Positions 24,256 to 33,076 of a stretch of 57,856 nucleotides of DNA are shown here, piece by piece (position 1 is the stretch's first letter; every line of letters begins with the position of its first letter). This DNA comes from Candidatus Kapaibacterium sp. (GTDB taxonomy: Bacteria > Bacteroidota > Ignavibacteria > Kapaibacteriales > Kapaibacteriaceae). Under the pieces are notes generated by a model. That model was given only the letters and a program-made list of their open reading frames with translations, was not told the DNA's origin and did not search any database. The stretch lies in assembly GCA_018882895.1 (NCBI GenBank), contig VERF01000008.1, positions 1 to 57,856 of the forward strand, given 5' to 3'. A program made the position numbers and the translations under genes.

Positions 24256-26820
24256 ATGCGAGCCCCCTACCACACGGTCCTCCCTTTGATGTTCATCCTG
24301 GCCACCTGCCTGGATGCACAGGAGCGCTCGCAGCCAACGTTTGACCAGCTCCGTGGCGTGGTCAACCGCTACCTCGAGGTCACCGAAGTGGTGCCGTGCC
24401 GCCGAAGCGCGCGTGTGGCTGACTCGGCAACGATCCTTTCGAGTGGTGACCGCGTGGTGATGATACAGATGCAAGGGGCACGCATTGACGAAGCGAATGA
24501 CTCCACGTACGGAACCATTCTTGATCTCAACGGTGCCGGATCGGTGGAGTACCTCGTGGTGGAACGCATCGGGGGCGACTCGATCATCTTCACCACTCCG
24601 TGGGTGCATAGCTATGATGTGCGTGGCCGGGTGCAGCTTGTGCGCGTATCACGTCACGTAGATGCGCAGATCGCCGCAACTGTCGTGCCTCAGCCGTGGA
24701 ATGGCCGGACCGGGGGTGTGGTAGCGATCGACGTCGACAAGACGCTGGCGCTCGACGCGGATGTTTCGGCCACGGCATTGGGCTTTCGTGGGGGACGCGT
24801 CTCGGCAAAGAAGGACATCTGCAACGGACGTGTCTGGTCAGCCCCTTATGCATCGGGTGACGGAGGACAGAAGGGCGAGGGTATCGCTTCGACCATTTCC
24901 GGACTTGATGTTTGCGCGCGCGGCGCCGCTGCAAATGGCGGCGGTGGCGGCAATGGAGCAAATGCCGGCGGTGCCGGCGGTGGTGGTGGTGGCAGAGGTG
25001 GCAACGGTGGAGACGCCTCGTCGCTATGCGATCCCTACATCGGTGCAGGAGGTAAGCCCGGTGCGGGCATGGCCTCTCGCATCGTTGAACAGCGCCTGAT
25101 GCTGGGAGGGGGCGGCGGTGGCGGTCACCAGAACAATGATCAGGGGACGCCGGGTGCCAACGGCGGGGGCATCGTCATGATCCGTGCTCAACTCATCGCC
25201 GTTTCAACGGGGCGCATCCTGAGTCAGGGAGAGACCGTCCGCGACACATCGGCATGGCGCAATGGTGTGCCGCAGCAGCCGGGCGACGGAACAGGTGGCG
25301 GCGGTGGCGGCGGCAGCGTCATGGTCGATGCAGCAACCATTATCGGAAACCTGTTGGTGAACGTGCGCGGCGGAGCCGGAGGCCATGTAGGCGCACGATA
25401 TCAGCCCAATGGCCCGGGTGGCGGTGGGGGCGGGGGAGTGGTTCTCATACCGCGACCTCATCCGAACATCACGGTCCTTGCCGCCGGTGGCAGTCCGGGT
25501 GTGCATGTGTCGTTCGAGACGGGGCCGACTGTGTTTCGTCGACCCTGGGGTGCAACGGCCGGAGATTCCGGCGTCACAGTATCCCCGTTCACATGGCGAG
25601 TGCCCACGAATCCGACCCTCTCGGTCAGCGGCGCCGATACGATCTGTTCCGGATCATCGGTGGTGCTGACGGCGAGCGACGGTTTCGCAGCGTACCGATG
25701 GAGCACGGGGCAAAGCGGACGCAGCATCACGGTCACAACGCAGGGCGCTTACACGGTCACGGCAACCGACAGTGCCGGATGCACGCGCACTCCCGTTACG
25801 GTGGATGTCGGCGTGAAGACAGTTCGCTTCGATGTTGACAAGCTGGTAAACTTCGGTACAACAGAGGTCGGACTCAATCTCCGCTCCGGACTGGTGATGC
25901 GAAACACCGGTCTTGATGCCATCACGATATCGGGTGTTGCCACGCCCCCTGACGTGCAGTTGATCGGAGTGAACTTTCCTTTGGTGATTCCTTCCGGTGA
26001 TTCCGTGCGGATCGAGCTGGAGTTCATCGCCTCTCGGGTGATGACGCTGCGTGATAGTCTTCGTATCAGCATCACCGCGCCGTGCACGGCCAGCACAGCC
26101 GCTACGCTTGCGGCAGAGGTCACGTCAGACCGTGTTGAGTTTTTGCTTCCCGATGTTGCTGCGAATCGTCCGGCTGCCAGCGTGTCGATCCCGATCCGGG
26201 CGCAACTGAATTCGCCGACACCTGACCTGCGAGGAATCGGGCTGAGGGTCACGGTCGGCATCGATGCACGGTTGTTTGCGCCATCTGGCGCCACGGGCGC
26301 AACGGTGGTATCCGACACAGTGAACAAGGCCCGTTCCCTTCGGATGATCGAACTTGAGATCGCGGCGGCCGACGTGTCGTCAACGCCATCCGTGCTTGCC
26401 ACATTGAATGGGACCGCTCTGCTGGCCACGATCACCGACGCGCCGATCACCATTGAGCGGGTCATCTGGAATCGACCCTTTGGTGGACCCGTTTGGCGAG
26501 CCGATACCGGACGTCTCAGCGTGGGCATAGTGTGCGGTTCAGCGCGCCGTGCCGTGCGATTCCTTGCCGACGGACTTCTTACGTTGCGACCGAACCCTGC
26601 TGATGATCACGTCACCATTGACGTCGGTACAACGTCCACTGCCCTTTGGCACTGGTCGATCATTGATCTTCTTGGCACCACTATCGCCGGCGGAACATTG
26701 AACGACTGCGAGGAACGAACCCTGACGCTTGCGCTGTCGGGAGTGCCGGCAGGGGGCTATGTGGTGCGCTTAGCAACGGATAACGGGGTGGTGTATCGCC
26801 CCCTGATCATTCAGCGCTGA
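24256..26820 (+). CDS. Glycine-rich secreted protein with T9SS sorting domain
   Basis: 854 residues with a signal peptide (TVLPLMFILATCLDAQ). Residues about 45-220 form a beta-rich domain (VVMIQMQGARIDEANDSTYG). Between about 225 and 410 there are four Gly-rich blocks; the first (227-252) is almost only Gly, Ala and Asn. A module with CSGSSVVLTASDGFAAYRWS (PKD/Ig-like, as in gliding proteins) and an ASH/choice-of-anchor-like module (VNFGTTEVGLNL) follow. The end is a T9SS tail: LTLRPNPADDHVTIDV to YRPLIIQR. Likely a surface or matrix protein. The last 10 bp overlap the convergent kmo gene. Confidence 0.75.
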   Translation: MRAPYHTVLPLMFILATCLDAQERSQPTFDQLRGVVNRYLEVTEVVPCRRSARVADSATILSSGDRVVMIQMQGARIDEANDSTYGTILDLNGAGSVEYLVVERIGGDSIIFTTPWVHSYDVRGRVQLVRVSRHVDAQIAATVVPQPWNGRTGGVVAIDVDKTLALDADVSATALGFRGGRVSAKKDICNGRVWSAPYASGDGGQKGEGIASTISGLDVCARGAAANGGGGGNGANAGGAGGGGGGRGGNGGDASSLCDPYIGAGGKPGAGMASRIVEQRLMLGGGGGGGHQNNDQGTPGANGGGIVMIRAQLIAVSTGRILSQGETVRDTSAWRNGVPQQPGDGTGGGGGGGSVMVDAATIIGNLLVNVRGGAGGHVGARYQPNGPGGGGGGGVVLIPRPHPNITVLAAGGSPGVHVSFETGPTVFRRPWGATAGDSGVTVSPFTWRVPTNPTLSVSGADTICSGSSVVLTASDGFAAYRWSTGQSGRSITVTTQGAYTVTATDSAGCTRTPVTVDVGVKTVRFDVDKLVNFGTTEVGLNLRSGLVMRNTGLDAITISGVATPPDVQLIGVNFPLVIPSGDSVRIELEFIASRVMTLRDSLRISITAPCTASTAATLAAEVTSDRVEFLLPDVAANRPAASVSIPIRAQLNSPTPDLRGIGLRVTVGIDARLFAPSGATGATVVSDTVNKARSLRMIELEIAAADVSSTPSVLATLNGTALLATITDAPITIERVIWNRPFGGPVWRADTGRLSVGIVCGSARRAVRFLADGLLTLRPNPADDHVTIDVGTTSTALWHWSIIDLLGTTIAGGTLNDCEERTLTLALSGVPAGGYVVRLATDNGVVYRPLIIQR

Positions 26821-28193
26821 CGGGGCGAACCGGACGCGATAACGATATCGGGTCGTGTCTCCATCACTGCACGAATCTCCGCCTGCGCCTCTGCCGACGT
26901 CCAATCGGCGATGACCGACGGAATCGACATGATCTGCTCCATCATCACGTCCTGCTCCCTGCCAATACGCAGTGCTTCGTTATAGGGGATGTCGCTGGAG
27001 AAGGTGACCATCGTATAGAGCGGAATGAGCTTAGACGGGTACTCGGCGTGAATGCGTGCTTCGATCTTCTTGCGCCAGAGGAAGCGTGCATCGGCCACCT
27101 TGTCGCGCATCTCAACAAAGTTCTCCAGCGCAAGATCGGCGATTGCATCGCCGGCGGGTTTGCGCAGGCGCTCATACTCACGCAGTGCCGAGGCCCAATC
27201 GTCGCCGTGGACGTCGATGCACTCCATCAGCACTCGACAATCTTCGAAGCCGCAGTTCATGCCCTGACCATAGAAGGGCACGATCGCATGGGCAGCATCG
27301 CCGATCAGCGCGACGCGGTCGTTGACCACCCACGGGCTGCACCGGACGGTGACGAGTGACGATTCGGGGTTGGTAGCAAAGTCCTCCAGCAGCGATGGCA
27401 TCAGCGGAACGGCACTTGGGAAGTACTCATCAAAGAAGGCCTGCACCTGCTCCGATGTTGTGAGCTGCTCAAACGAAACCGGCCCTTTGTGTGCCAGGAA
27501 CAACGTCAACGTGAAGCTTCCGTCAGGATTTGGTAGCCCGATCATCATGAAACTGTGTCGCGGCCAGATGTGAAGGACGTTTCGCTCAATGCGGAAGCCG
27601 CCTGTCTGATCTGCCGGAATGTGCAGCTCCTTGTAGCTGTGCTCGATGTAGGACTGCGAGTAGTTGAAGCGATCGCTGATCTGCATCCGTCCGCGCACCT
27701 GGCTAAAGGCCCCGTCAGCACCAAAGAGAACATCACCCTCAACCTTCAGTGTGCTGCCATCGCCGCACGCAAAGGTTGCGCCGGCATTGTCAAAATCAAC
27801 ATGCGTGCAGGCTGCACTGAAGACGAGCTCGACGCCCTCGCGCTCGGCCGCGCTCAGGAGGGTCTTGTTGAGTTCGCCGCGCGATACGCTGTTGATGAAC
27901 TGGCCCTCCGTTCCGTATGGCTGGTAGGTCTGACTACCTTGCTGGTCGTGCATCATGCGTCCGTGCATCGGGATGGCGATGGCGCGGATGTCATCATCGA
28001 GTCCGGCAAGCGACAGCGCCCGCAGGCCGCGATCCGACATGGCCAAGTTGATGGAACGTCCGGCATAGGCTGAAGCCGAACGCGGGTCAGGACGTCTCTC
28101 GATAAGCCGAACGCGCATACCGCGGCGTGCAAGGAGTGTTGCCAGGAGTGAGCCGACGAGGCCGCCTCCAACGATGTTGATCGTCTTTGTCAT
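26811..28193 (-). CDS. kmo: Kynurenine 3-monooxygenase
   Basis: 460 residues. FAD-dependent hydroxylase converting L-kynurenine to 3-hydroxykynurenine in tryptophan breakdown or de novo NAD synthesis. The Rossmann motif GGGLVG (9-14), AGRSINLAMSDRG, MHGRMMHDQQG, QFINSVSRGELN and the second FAD motif LIGDAAHAIVPFYGQGMN are all in place and characteristic of KMO rather than of other aromatic hydroxylases. No kynureninase or tryptophan dioxygenase gene lies in the window. It is the last gene of a nine-gene minus-strand run, 18 bp after a lipoprotein gene. The convergent neighbour overlaps by 10 bp. Confidence 0.93.
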   Translation of the reverse strand: MTKTINIVGGGLVGSLLATLLARRGMRVRLIERRPDPRSASAYAGRSINLAMSDRGLRALSLAGLDDDIRAIAIPMHGRMMHDQQGSQTYQPYGTEGQFINSVSRGELNKTLLSAAEREGVELVFSAACTHVDFDNAGATFACGDGSTLKVEGDVLFGADGAFSQVRGRMQISDRFNYSQSYIEHSYKELHIPADQTGGFRIERNVLHIWPRHSFMMIGLPNPDGSFTLTLFLAHKGPVSFEQLTTSEQVQAFFDEYFPSAVPLMPSLLEDFATNPESSLVTVRCSPWVVNDRVALIGDAAHAIVPFYGQGMNCGFEDCRVLMECIDVHGDDWASALREYERLRKPAGDAIADLALENFVEMRDKVADARFLWRKKIEARIHAEYPSKLIPLYTMVTFSSDIPYNEALRIGREQDVMMEQIMSIPSVIADWTSAEAQAEIRAVMETRPDIVIASGSPRQR

Positions 28194-28211
28194 GTATTCC
28201 GTGAAATGAGG

Positions 28212-28808
28212 TCAGATGACGGTTGCGAACCAGGGATCACCCACAAAAATGTTCGATGCATCCGGAACAGACACGATCAACCATTCAGTGCAGTGACGTC
28301 GAGTGAAGAATGTGCCGCATTCGGTATGATGCACGCGCAGGGTCATGACGTGTCCGAGGTTCTTGATCTCCAGCACAAAGGGCTTGCCTATCGGGGCGTT
28401 CGTTGAGACCACGTCGCGACGTCCGTCGTATTCGACCACCGTGCTGTCACCGGCGATGGTGATGACGATACCGCGGTCACTCATCACTGAATCGTCATAC
28501 GGAGTGGTCCGCGTCTGAATGGTCAGGGGGCTTGCCGACCGACGAATGATCTCGGTGGAGAACACGCCGTGCGTTACGCGTTCGGCTCGCATGCCAATGC
28601 GGGCAGGACCTTTGATATCGAAGCCATTCTCGAACGTTCTCTTGACGGTGTTGGGCCGCGTAAGCACAACGGTACGGATCGGATAGGCAAAGGGATCTTG
28701 CATGGTGAAGTGCGACCATGAGCACGACGTCAGCAGGGTGCCTCCGACGGCGGCAAGCACCAACATCAGTAACCGGCCCAGCTGTGCCGGGGATCTTCGA
28801 CTACTCAT
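28212..28808 (-). CDS. Lipoprotein of unknown function
   Basis: 198 residues from ATG 28808. The lipobox is in LAAVGGTLLTSCSWS. No family recognised. The mature part is beta-rich and contains two Cys pairs around HTECGTFFTRRHCTEW. The ATG lies inside the end of the upstream gene (ATGAGTAG), so translation is probably coupled. The frame can be read further upstream to 28871 but that overlaps the neighbour without similarity. Presumably anchored in a cell membrane. Confidence 0.65.
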   Translation of the reverse strand: MSSRRSPAQLGRLLMLVLAAVGGTLLTSCSWSHFTMQDPFAYPIRTVVLTRPNTVKRTFENGFDIKGPARIGMRAERVTHGVFSTEIIRRSASPLTIQTRTTPYDDSVMSDRGIVITIAGDSTVVEYDGRRDVVSTNAPIGKPFVLEIKNLGHVMTLRVHHTECGTFFTRRHCTEWLIVSVPDASNIFVGDPWFATVI

Positions 28809-30210
28809 GCGGATAGCCCTTCCCATAGCGGAGCTCTTTACGCGAGAACAGGTGATCGAACAACGACGCACCTACGCCTAAGTAGATAGCCCCGAAATGC
28901 GGATCGACCAGACGTCGCTGATCGATCGAGAATCCGAACTCCTCCAACCCCGGCACTCGCGAACCAGTGTTTCCGTTGGCCCATCCTGCGGTAACGTGCA
29001 CGGCCATCTGATCAGCGATCGGGAAGGCCATCCTCACCCCGGCATGGAAGAACGATGAGGGGGCGAAGTTGACCTCCGCAAACGGTTCAACGCGGAAGCT
29101 CTGACTCAATGGCGTCCAGTGATAGGTGAGCCGCAGAGGCAGAACGCCGATGCCAAACTCCGTCGAACCAAGGAAAACGATGTTGGCAAGTGCCGTACCG
29201 AGCGAGAGTCTATAATCGAAGATCGGCAGAGCAATGTCGGCAATGCCGAAGCGAGCTGTGAGCCCCTTCATCAGCAGCGCATCGGCACCGGACTTGCGTG
29301 GGGCGAAGATCGAGCGGTCGGCCTGGCTTCCCACAAAAACGATCTCGGCAGCGCCGATCTCCCAGGCAGAATGCTCGTGATACTTCCATTCGGTGTCAAG
29401 CTCTTCTTCGCGATTGAGGAAGTCCATCACCGATACACCAAGTCCGGCATACGGCACGGTGATCGTTTCGGATGGTGAGTCGAGAATGGATGATCCGAAG
29501 GCATAACCGACGTAGGCGCGCAGGTTCACGCCGCCGATGCTGCCCACATCGGCCGAGACGGACGTGTTGACGTATTGTGAGGGCAGCAGTGACAGCGACA
29601 CTGAAGGTCGGATCGAGATGTACGGGATCTTGCTGCTCAAGTAGAATCGCTTTGTAAGCGTCAGGGCACCTGCGCCGACAAGACGTCGGTCGGCATCCGG
29701 ACGGATGATCTCAAGGCCGGTGATGCCCCATGTCCAGTCCGGTGCATGATCGAACCAGTCGAGCTTCCACTCCATCAGCCCCATGCGGAACATATAACCG
29801 TCGAAGATCTGTGACGTGTCCTCGGAGTCCTCTCCGAAGAGCAACTCGTTGACGTCGCGATACAACCCAAAAAGACCCGTCCGTGTACTTTCTGAACCCG
29901 CTGCCGCAGAGCCCAGTAGGCTGACCCCTTCGAAGAGACTCCAGCGAATGAAGTTGGGATACTCCCGAACCTTTATGCTGTCGGCATACCCGATGGTGCG
30001 TACCCGATTCTCTACGCGTGAGCTCGGGGCGATGATCCCGTTGTCGCGCTCTCCAGGCGGATTGGTCACGCGCTGCGTCACCATCGTGTCGATCGTCGTG
30101 GTGGTGTACACATCACGCTCTGTGCGAGTGATCGTGCCGCATCCGGTGGCTACCAGTGCGATGAAGCAGGCCAGCAGCAGGGGGCGATGTAGATAGGTTT
30201 TCAGCGACAT
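28801..30210 (-). CDS. Lipoprotein with barrel-like C-terminal part
   Basis: 469 residues. Signal and lipobox in LLACFIALVATGCGTITRTE. The rest alternates hydrophobic and polar residues as in outer-membrane beta-barrels (VNLRAYVGYAFGSSIL, ADIALPIFDYRLSLGTALA, MAVHVTAGWANGN). I cannot name the family. Overlaps the FAH-family gene upstream by 10 bp and its downstream lipoprotein partner by 8 bp, so the three are translationally linked. A lipidated N-terminus together with a barrel-like body is uncommon; the protein may be peripheral rather than a true barrel. Confidence 0.6.
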   Translation of the reverse strand: MSLKTYLHRPLLLACFIALVATGCGTITRTERDVYTTTTIDTMVTQRVTNPPGERDNGIIAPSSRVENRVRTIGYADSIKVREYPNFIRWSLFEGVSLLGSAAAGSESTRTGLFGLYRDVNELLFGEDSEDTSQIFDGYMFRMGLMEWKLDWFDHAPDWTWGITGLEIIRPDADRRLVGAGALTLTKRFYLSSKIPYISIRPSVSLSLLPSQYVNTSVSADVGSIGGVNLRAYVGYAFGSSILDSPSETITVPYAGLGVSVMDFLNREEELDTEWKYHEHSAWEIGAAEIVFVGSQADRSIFAPRKSGADALLMKGLTARFGIADIALPIFDYRLSLGTALANIVFLGSTEFGIGVLPLRLTYHWTPLSQSFRVEPFAEVNFAPSSFFHAGVRMAFPIADQMAVHVTAGWANGNTGSRVPGLEEFGFSIDQRRLVDPHFGAIYLGVGASLFDHLFSRKELRYGKGYPHE

Positions 30211-30857
30211 GTCATTGCAAGCAGTGATGAACCATCAAGAGTAGCGCGAACGACGTCGCCCGAGTGGAGCGGTCCCACACCCTGGGGTGTGCCGGTGAAG
30301 ATACAGTCGCCCCTTCGCAAAGAGAAGATCCCCGAAACGAACGAGATCAGCTGGTCGACCGAGCGCTCCATGTCGGCCGTCGAGCCGTGCTGACGTAGTT
30401 CGTCGTTGACGTGCAGGCCTAGCTGCCACGGTCCGCGTCCGCAATCGGACGTCGGGATTATGGGGCTTACCGGTGCCGAGCCTTTCCAGCTCTTGGCCAG
30501 GGACCACGGGTGACCCTTGGACTTGGCAACCGATTGAATGTCGCGGGCTGTAAGGTCCAACCCCACGCCAACGCCGGCAACGGCATTCCACGCTGAAGAG
30601 ACATCGCATGCATCAACGTCAGAACCGATCACCACGACCAGTTCGACCTCGTGATGAACATCCTGCGAGAACGCCGGCAGAACGATATCCGACGTGTGAG
30701 GAAGGTAGGCCGAAGGGGGCTTGATGAACACGATCGGATCATCCACCACCGGCGCTCCCATCTCTATTGCGTGTGCCGCGTAGTTTCTTCCGATGCAGTA
30801 CATCGTGCCAACAGGGATGCTGCTCCCATCGGTAAAGAGCCAGGAGCGTTCTGTCAT
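30201..30857 (-). CDS. Fumarylacetoacetate hydrolase (FAH) family protein
   Basis: 218 residues, the short single-domain FAH form. Motifs: YCIGRNYAAHAIEMG, IVFIKPPSAY, the metal-binding HHEVELVVVIG and D-x-T-x-R-D-like LDLTARDIQ, and FTGTPQGVGPL. Short FAH proteins hydrolyse acylpyruvates or decarboxylate oxaloacetate, and some are unassigned. Its first ATG overlaps the PBP stop by 4 bp (ATGA) and its stop overlaps the next gene, so it belongs in the operon despite having no envelope function. Possibly aids aromatic or keto-acid breakdown with kmo (inference). Confidence 0.85.
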   Translation of the reverse strand: MTERSWLFTDGSSIPVGTMYCIGRNYAAHAIEMGAPVVDDPIVFIKPPSAYLPHTSDIVLPAFSQDVHHEVELVVVIGSDVDACDVSSAWNAVAGVGVGLDLTARDIQSVAKSKGHPWSLAKSWKGSAPVSPIIPTSDCGRGPWQLGLHVNDELRQHGSTADMERSVDQLISFVSGIFSLRRGDCIFTGTPQGVGPLHSGDVVRATLDGSSLLAMTCR

Positions 30858-33076
30858 CGTGGACCTGCCGAATCGGTTGGTGTATCAGATGTTTCTTCAC
30901 GTGCCGGATTCATGATGTCGACGTCGGTGACCTGATCGGTCGAGTCCCTTTCCATGGCAAAGGAACGTCGATGCCACGGACACGTCGGGTCGGCATAGAC
31001 CTTCTGCATCAACCGTCCCCATGCCGGCGCCGCGGCGCGGCCGCCCTGACCATAGTCGCCGGTGAAGCGGACACGCTGATCGTCGAATCCAACCCACACT
31101 CCGCAGACAAGCTCCGGCGTCATTCCAACGAACCACGCATCGGCAAAGTCATTGGTAGTGCCCGTCTTGCCTGCCGCCTCGCCCGCATAGAAGCGTCGAA
31201 TACTTGATGCCGTGCCACCGTCAACAACGCCGCGCATCATTGAGATCATAGCGCCCGCTACTTCGGGCGAACATGCTTCGTTGACGACGCGGCGTGAAGG
31301 CTTGGCCTCGTATAGCACGTTGCCCATCCGGTCTTCGATGCGCGTGATGTAGGTGGGCTGCAGATGCATGCCTTGGTTGACGAACGTGCCGTATGCCGAC
31401 GTGATCTCAAGGGGCGAAACCTCCACCGAGCCCAGGGCGATCGACGGAACTGCCTGCATGGCAGAGGTGATGCCCATCTTGCGACACAGCTCGATGACGT
31501 TCGACGGGGTGGTGTAACCCGGCATCGTGACAAGGCGTGCAGCAACCGTGTTGGTAGAGAATTTCAATGCTGTGCGCAGCGGAATCGGACCGCCGCCTTT
31601 GCGTGATCCATTAGGAGCCCACACCGTTCCGTCCTCGAGCGTCCAACTGAAAGGGCCGCTCTCAATGAGAGATTCCGGGGTAAGCTCCGGCTGCTGCTCA
31701 AGAGCACTGGCGTATACGAACGCCTTGAATGACGAGCCGGGCTGACGACGGATCTGTGTCACATGGTTCAGTGAGTAGCGACTTGCCGAGTTCAGGCGCA
31801 TACTCTGGGGAGAGGCGCCCACCATGGCGACGATCTTGCCGGAGCGCGGCTCGATGACCACCAGGCCGGTCTGGATCGTGGTGATAATGCGCTTGACGCT
31901 GTCGACAAATCGTCGGTCGGCACGCAGACGCTTGGCCACGGCGGGACGGACATCGCTTCGTGCGCCAATGTATGAGGCGTGACGTCGGATGGCATGGTCG
32001 ATCAGCTGACCAAGCAGCGGACCTCTTCCGCGCCAGGACCATGATGCATCGAACACGCGCTGGTACTCGGCCATATGTTCGGCCACCGCATCGTTGGCTG
32101 CACGCTGCGCCCGTGAGTCCAGCGTCGTGTGGATCACCAGCCCGTCACGATAGACGTCGTGACCTTCCAGTGCGCGCTGAAGCTCTTCGTTGCGCGTCAG
32201 ATCCTGACGTACCATTTCAACGAAGTGCGGCGCGATTCCCCGGAACACGGTGGCGATGGCCGGCTTACGGAGTGCTTCAGAGGTTGCCTCGGCCCAGCGA
32301 GCATCGGTCAGATAGCCTTGCTCGAGCATCATCCCAAGAATGAGGTTGCGGCGCTCGACGCCGAGCGAATCGTCAGAGCCGTACTTCTCCGGTGCTTTGA
32401 AAAGGCCGACGAGGTAGGCACACTCAGCCGTGGTCAGCTTCATTGGTTCTTTGTTGAAGTACGAGTGTGCCGCCACGCGCAGTCCGTATGCACCGCGTCC
32501 GTAGTACACGGTGTTGGCATACATCTCAAGGATCTCGTTCTTGGTGTAGGCCCGTTCAATCTGCAGAGCCGTCCATGCCTCGCGGATCTTTCGATAGACG
32601 GTCTGCTCCTGCGTGAAGTACAGGTTGCGTGCCAGCTGCTGAGTGATGGTCGACGCTCCTTCCTTGGCCCGCAGAGCGAAGACGTTCTTGACGGCGGCCT
32701 TGAAGATCCGCGTCAGGTGCACACCCCAGTGATCATAGAATGCGCGGTCCTCCGTGGCGATCAGGGCATGCACAAAGGCCTGCGGAATCGAGTCGAAGGC
32801 AAGGTTTGTGCGTCTCGTGGTCGCATACAGGTCGAGCATCACACCGTCGGCACTGTAGACCTGCGTCGCCAATTCCTGTGGCGGGTTTTCGAGCTGTTCA
32901 AGCGTTGGCAAACCGCTGCTGAGCGAGTAGGCGATGATGCCGACGATCAACAGCGTGAGCGCTACCAGGCCGATGCCCGCGACGCGGGCAGCTCGATCCG
33001 GAGTGATGGAGGAAGGAATGCGCACGGGGTTTATTGGACCTTTACGAGTTCGACGCGACGACAGCGTCGGCGCCAT
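30854..33076 (-). CDS. mrcA: Class A penicillin-binding protein (PBP1A-type)
   Basis: 740 residues. One N-terminal membrane anchor (VALTLLIVGIIAYSL), a GT51 glycosyltransferase domain with catalytic Glu109 in ATEDRAFYDHWG, and a transpeptidase domain with SSFK (448-451), STN (507-509) and KTG (637-639). Builds glycan strands and crosslinks them. The ATG at 33076 lies 46 bp inside the upstream gene; GTG 33025, after that gene's stop, is an equally plausible start and keeps all motifs. There is an unusual stretch of about 60 residues between the two domains (WSWRGRGPLLGQL to RADRRFVDS). Part of the trmB-to-kmo gene run. Confidence 0.95.
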   Translation of the reverse strand: MAPTLSSRRTRKGPINPVRIPSSITPDRAARVAGIGLVALTLLIVGIIAYSLSSGLPTLEQLENPPQELATQVYSADGVMLDLYATTRRTNLAFDSIPQAFVHALIATEDRAFYDHWGVHLTRIFKAAVKNVFALRAKEGASTITQQLARNLYFTQEQTVYRKIREAWTALQIERAYTKNEILEMYANTVYYGRGAYGLRVAAHSYFNKEPMKLTTAECAYLVGLFKAPEKYGSDDSLGVERRNLILGMMLEQGYLTDARWAEATSEALRKPAIATVFRGIAPHFVEMVRQDLTRNEELQRALEGHDVYRDGLVIHTTLDSRAQRAANDAVAEHMAEYQRVFDASWSWRGRGPLLGQLIDHAIRRHASYIGARSDVRPAVAKRLRADRRFVDSVKRIITTIQTGLVVIEPRSGKIVAMVGASPQSMRLNSASRYSLNHVTQIRRQPGSSFKAFVYASALEQQPELTPESLIESGPFSWTLEDGTVWAPNGSRKGGGPIPLRTALKFSTNTVAARLVTMPGYTTPSNVIELCRKMGITSAMQAVPSIALGSVEVSPLEITSAYGTFVNQGMHLQPTYITRIEDRMGNVLYEAKPSRRVVNEACSPEVAGAMISMMRGVVDGGTASSIRRFYAGEAAGKTGTTNDFADAWFVGMTPELVCGVWVGFDDQRVRFTGDYGQGGRAAAPAWGRLMQKVYADPTCPWHRRSFAMERDSTDQVTDVDIMNPAREETSDTPTDSAGPR

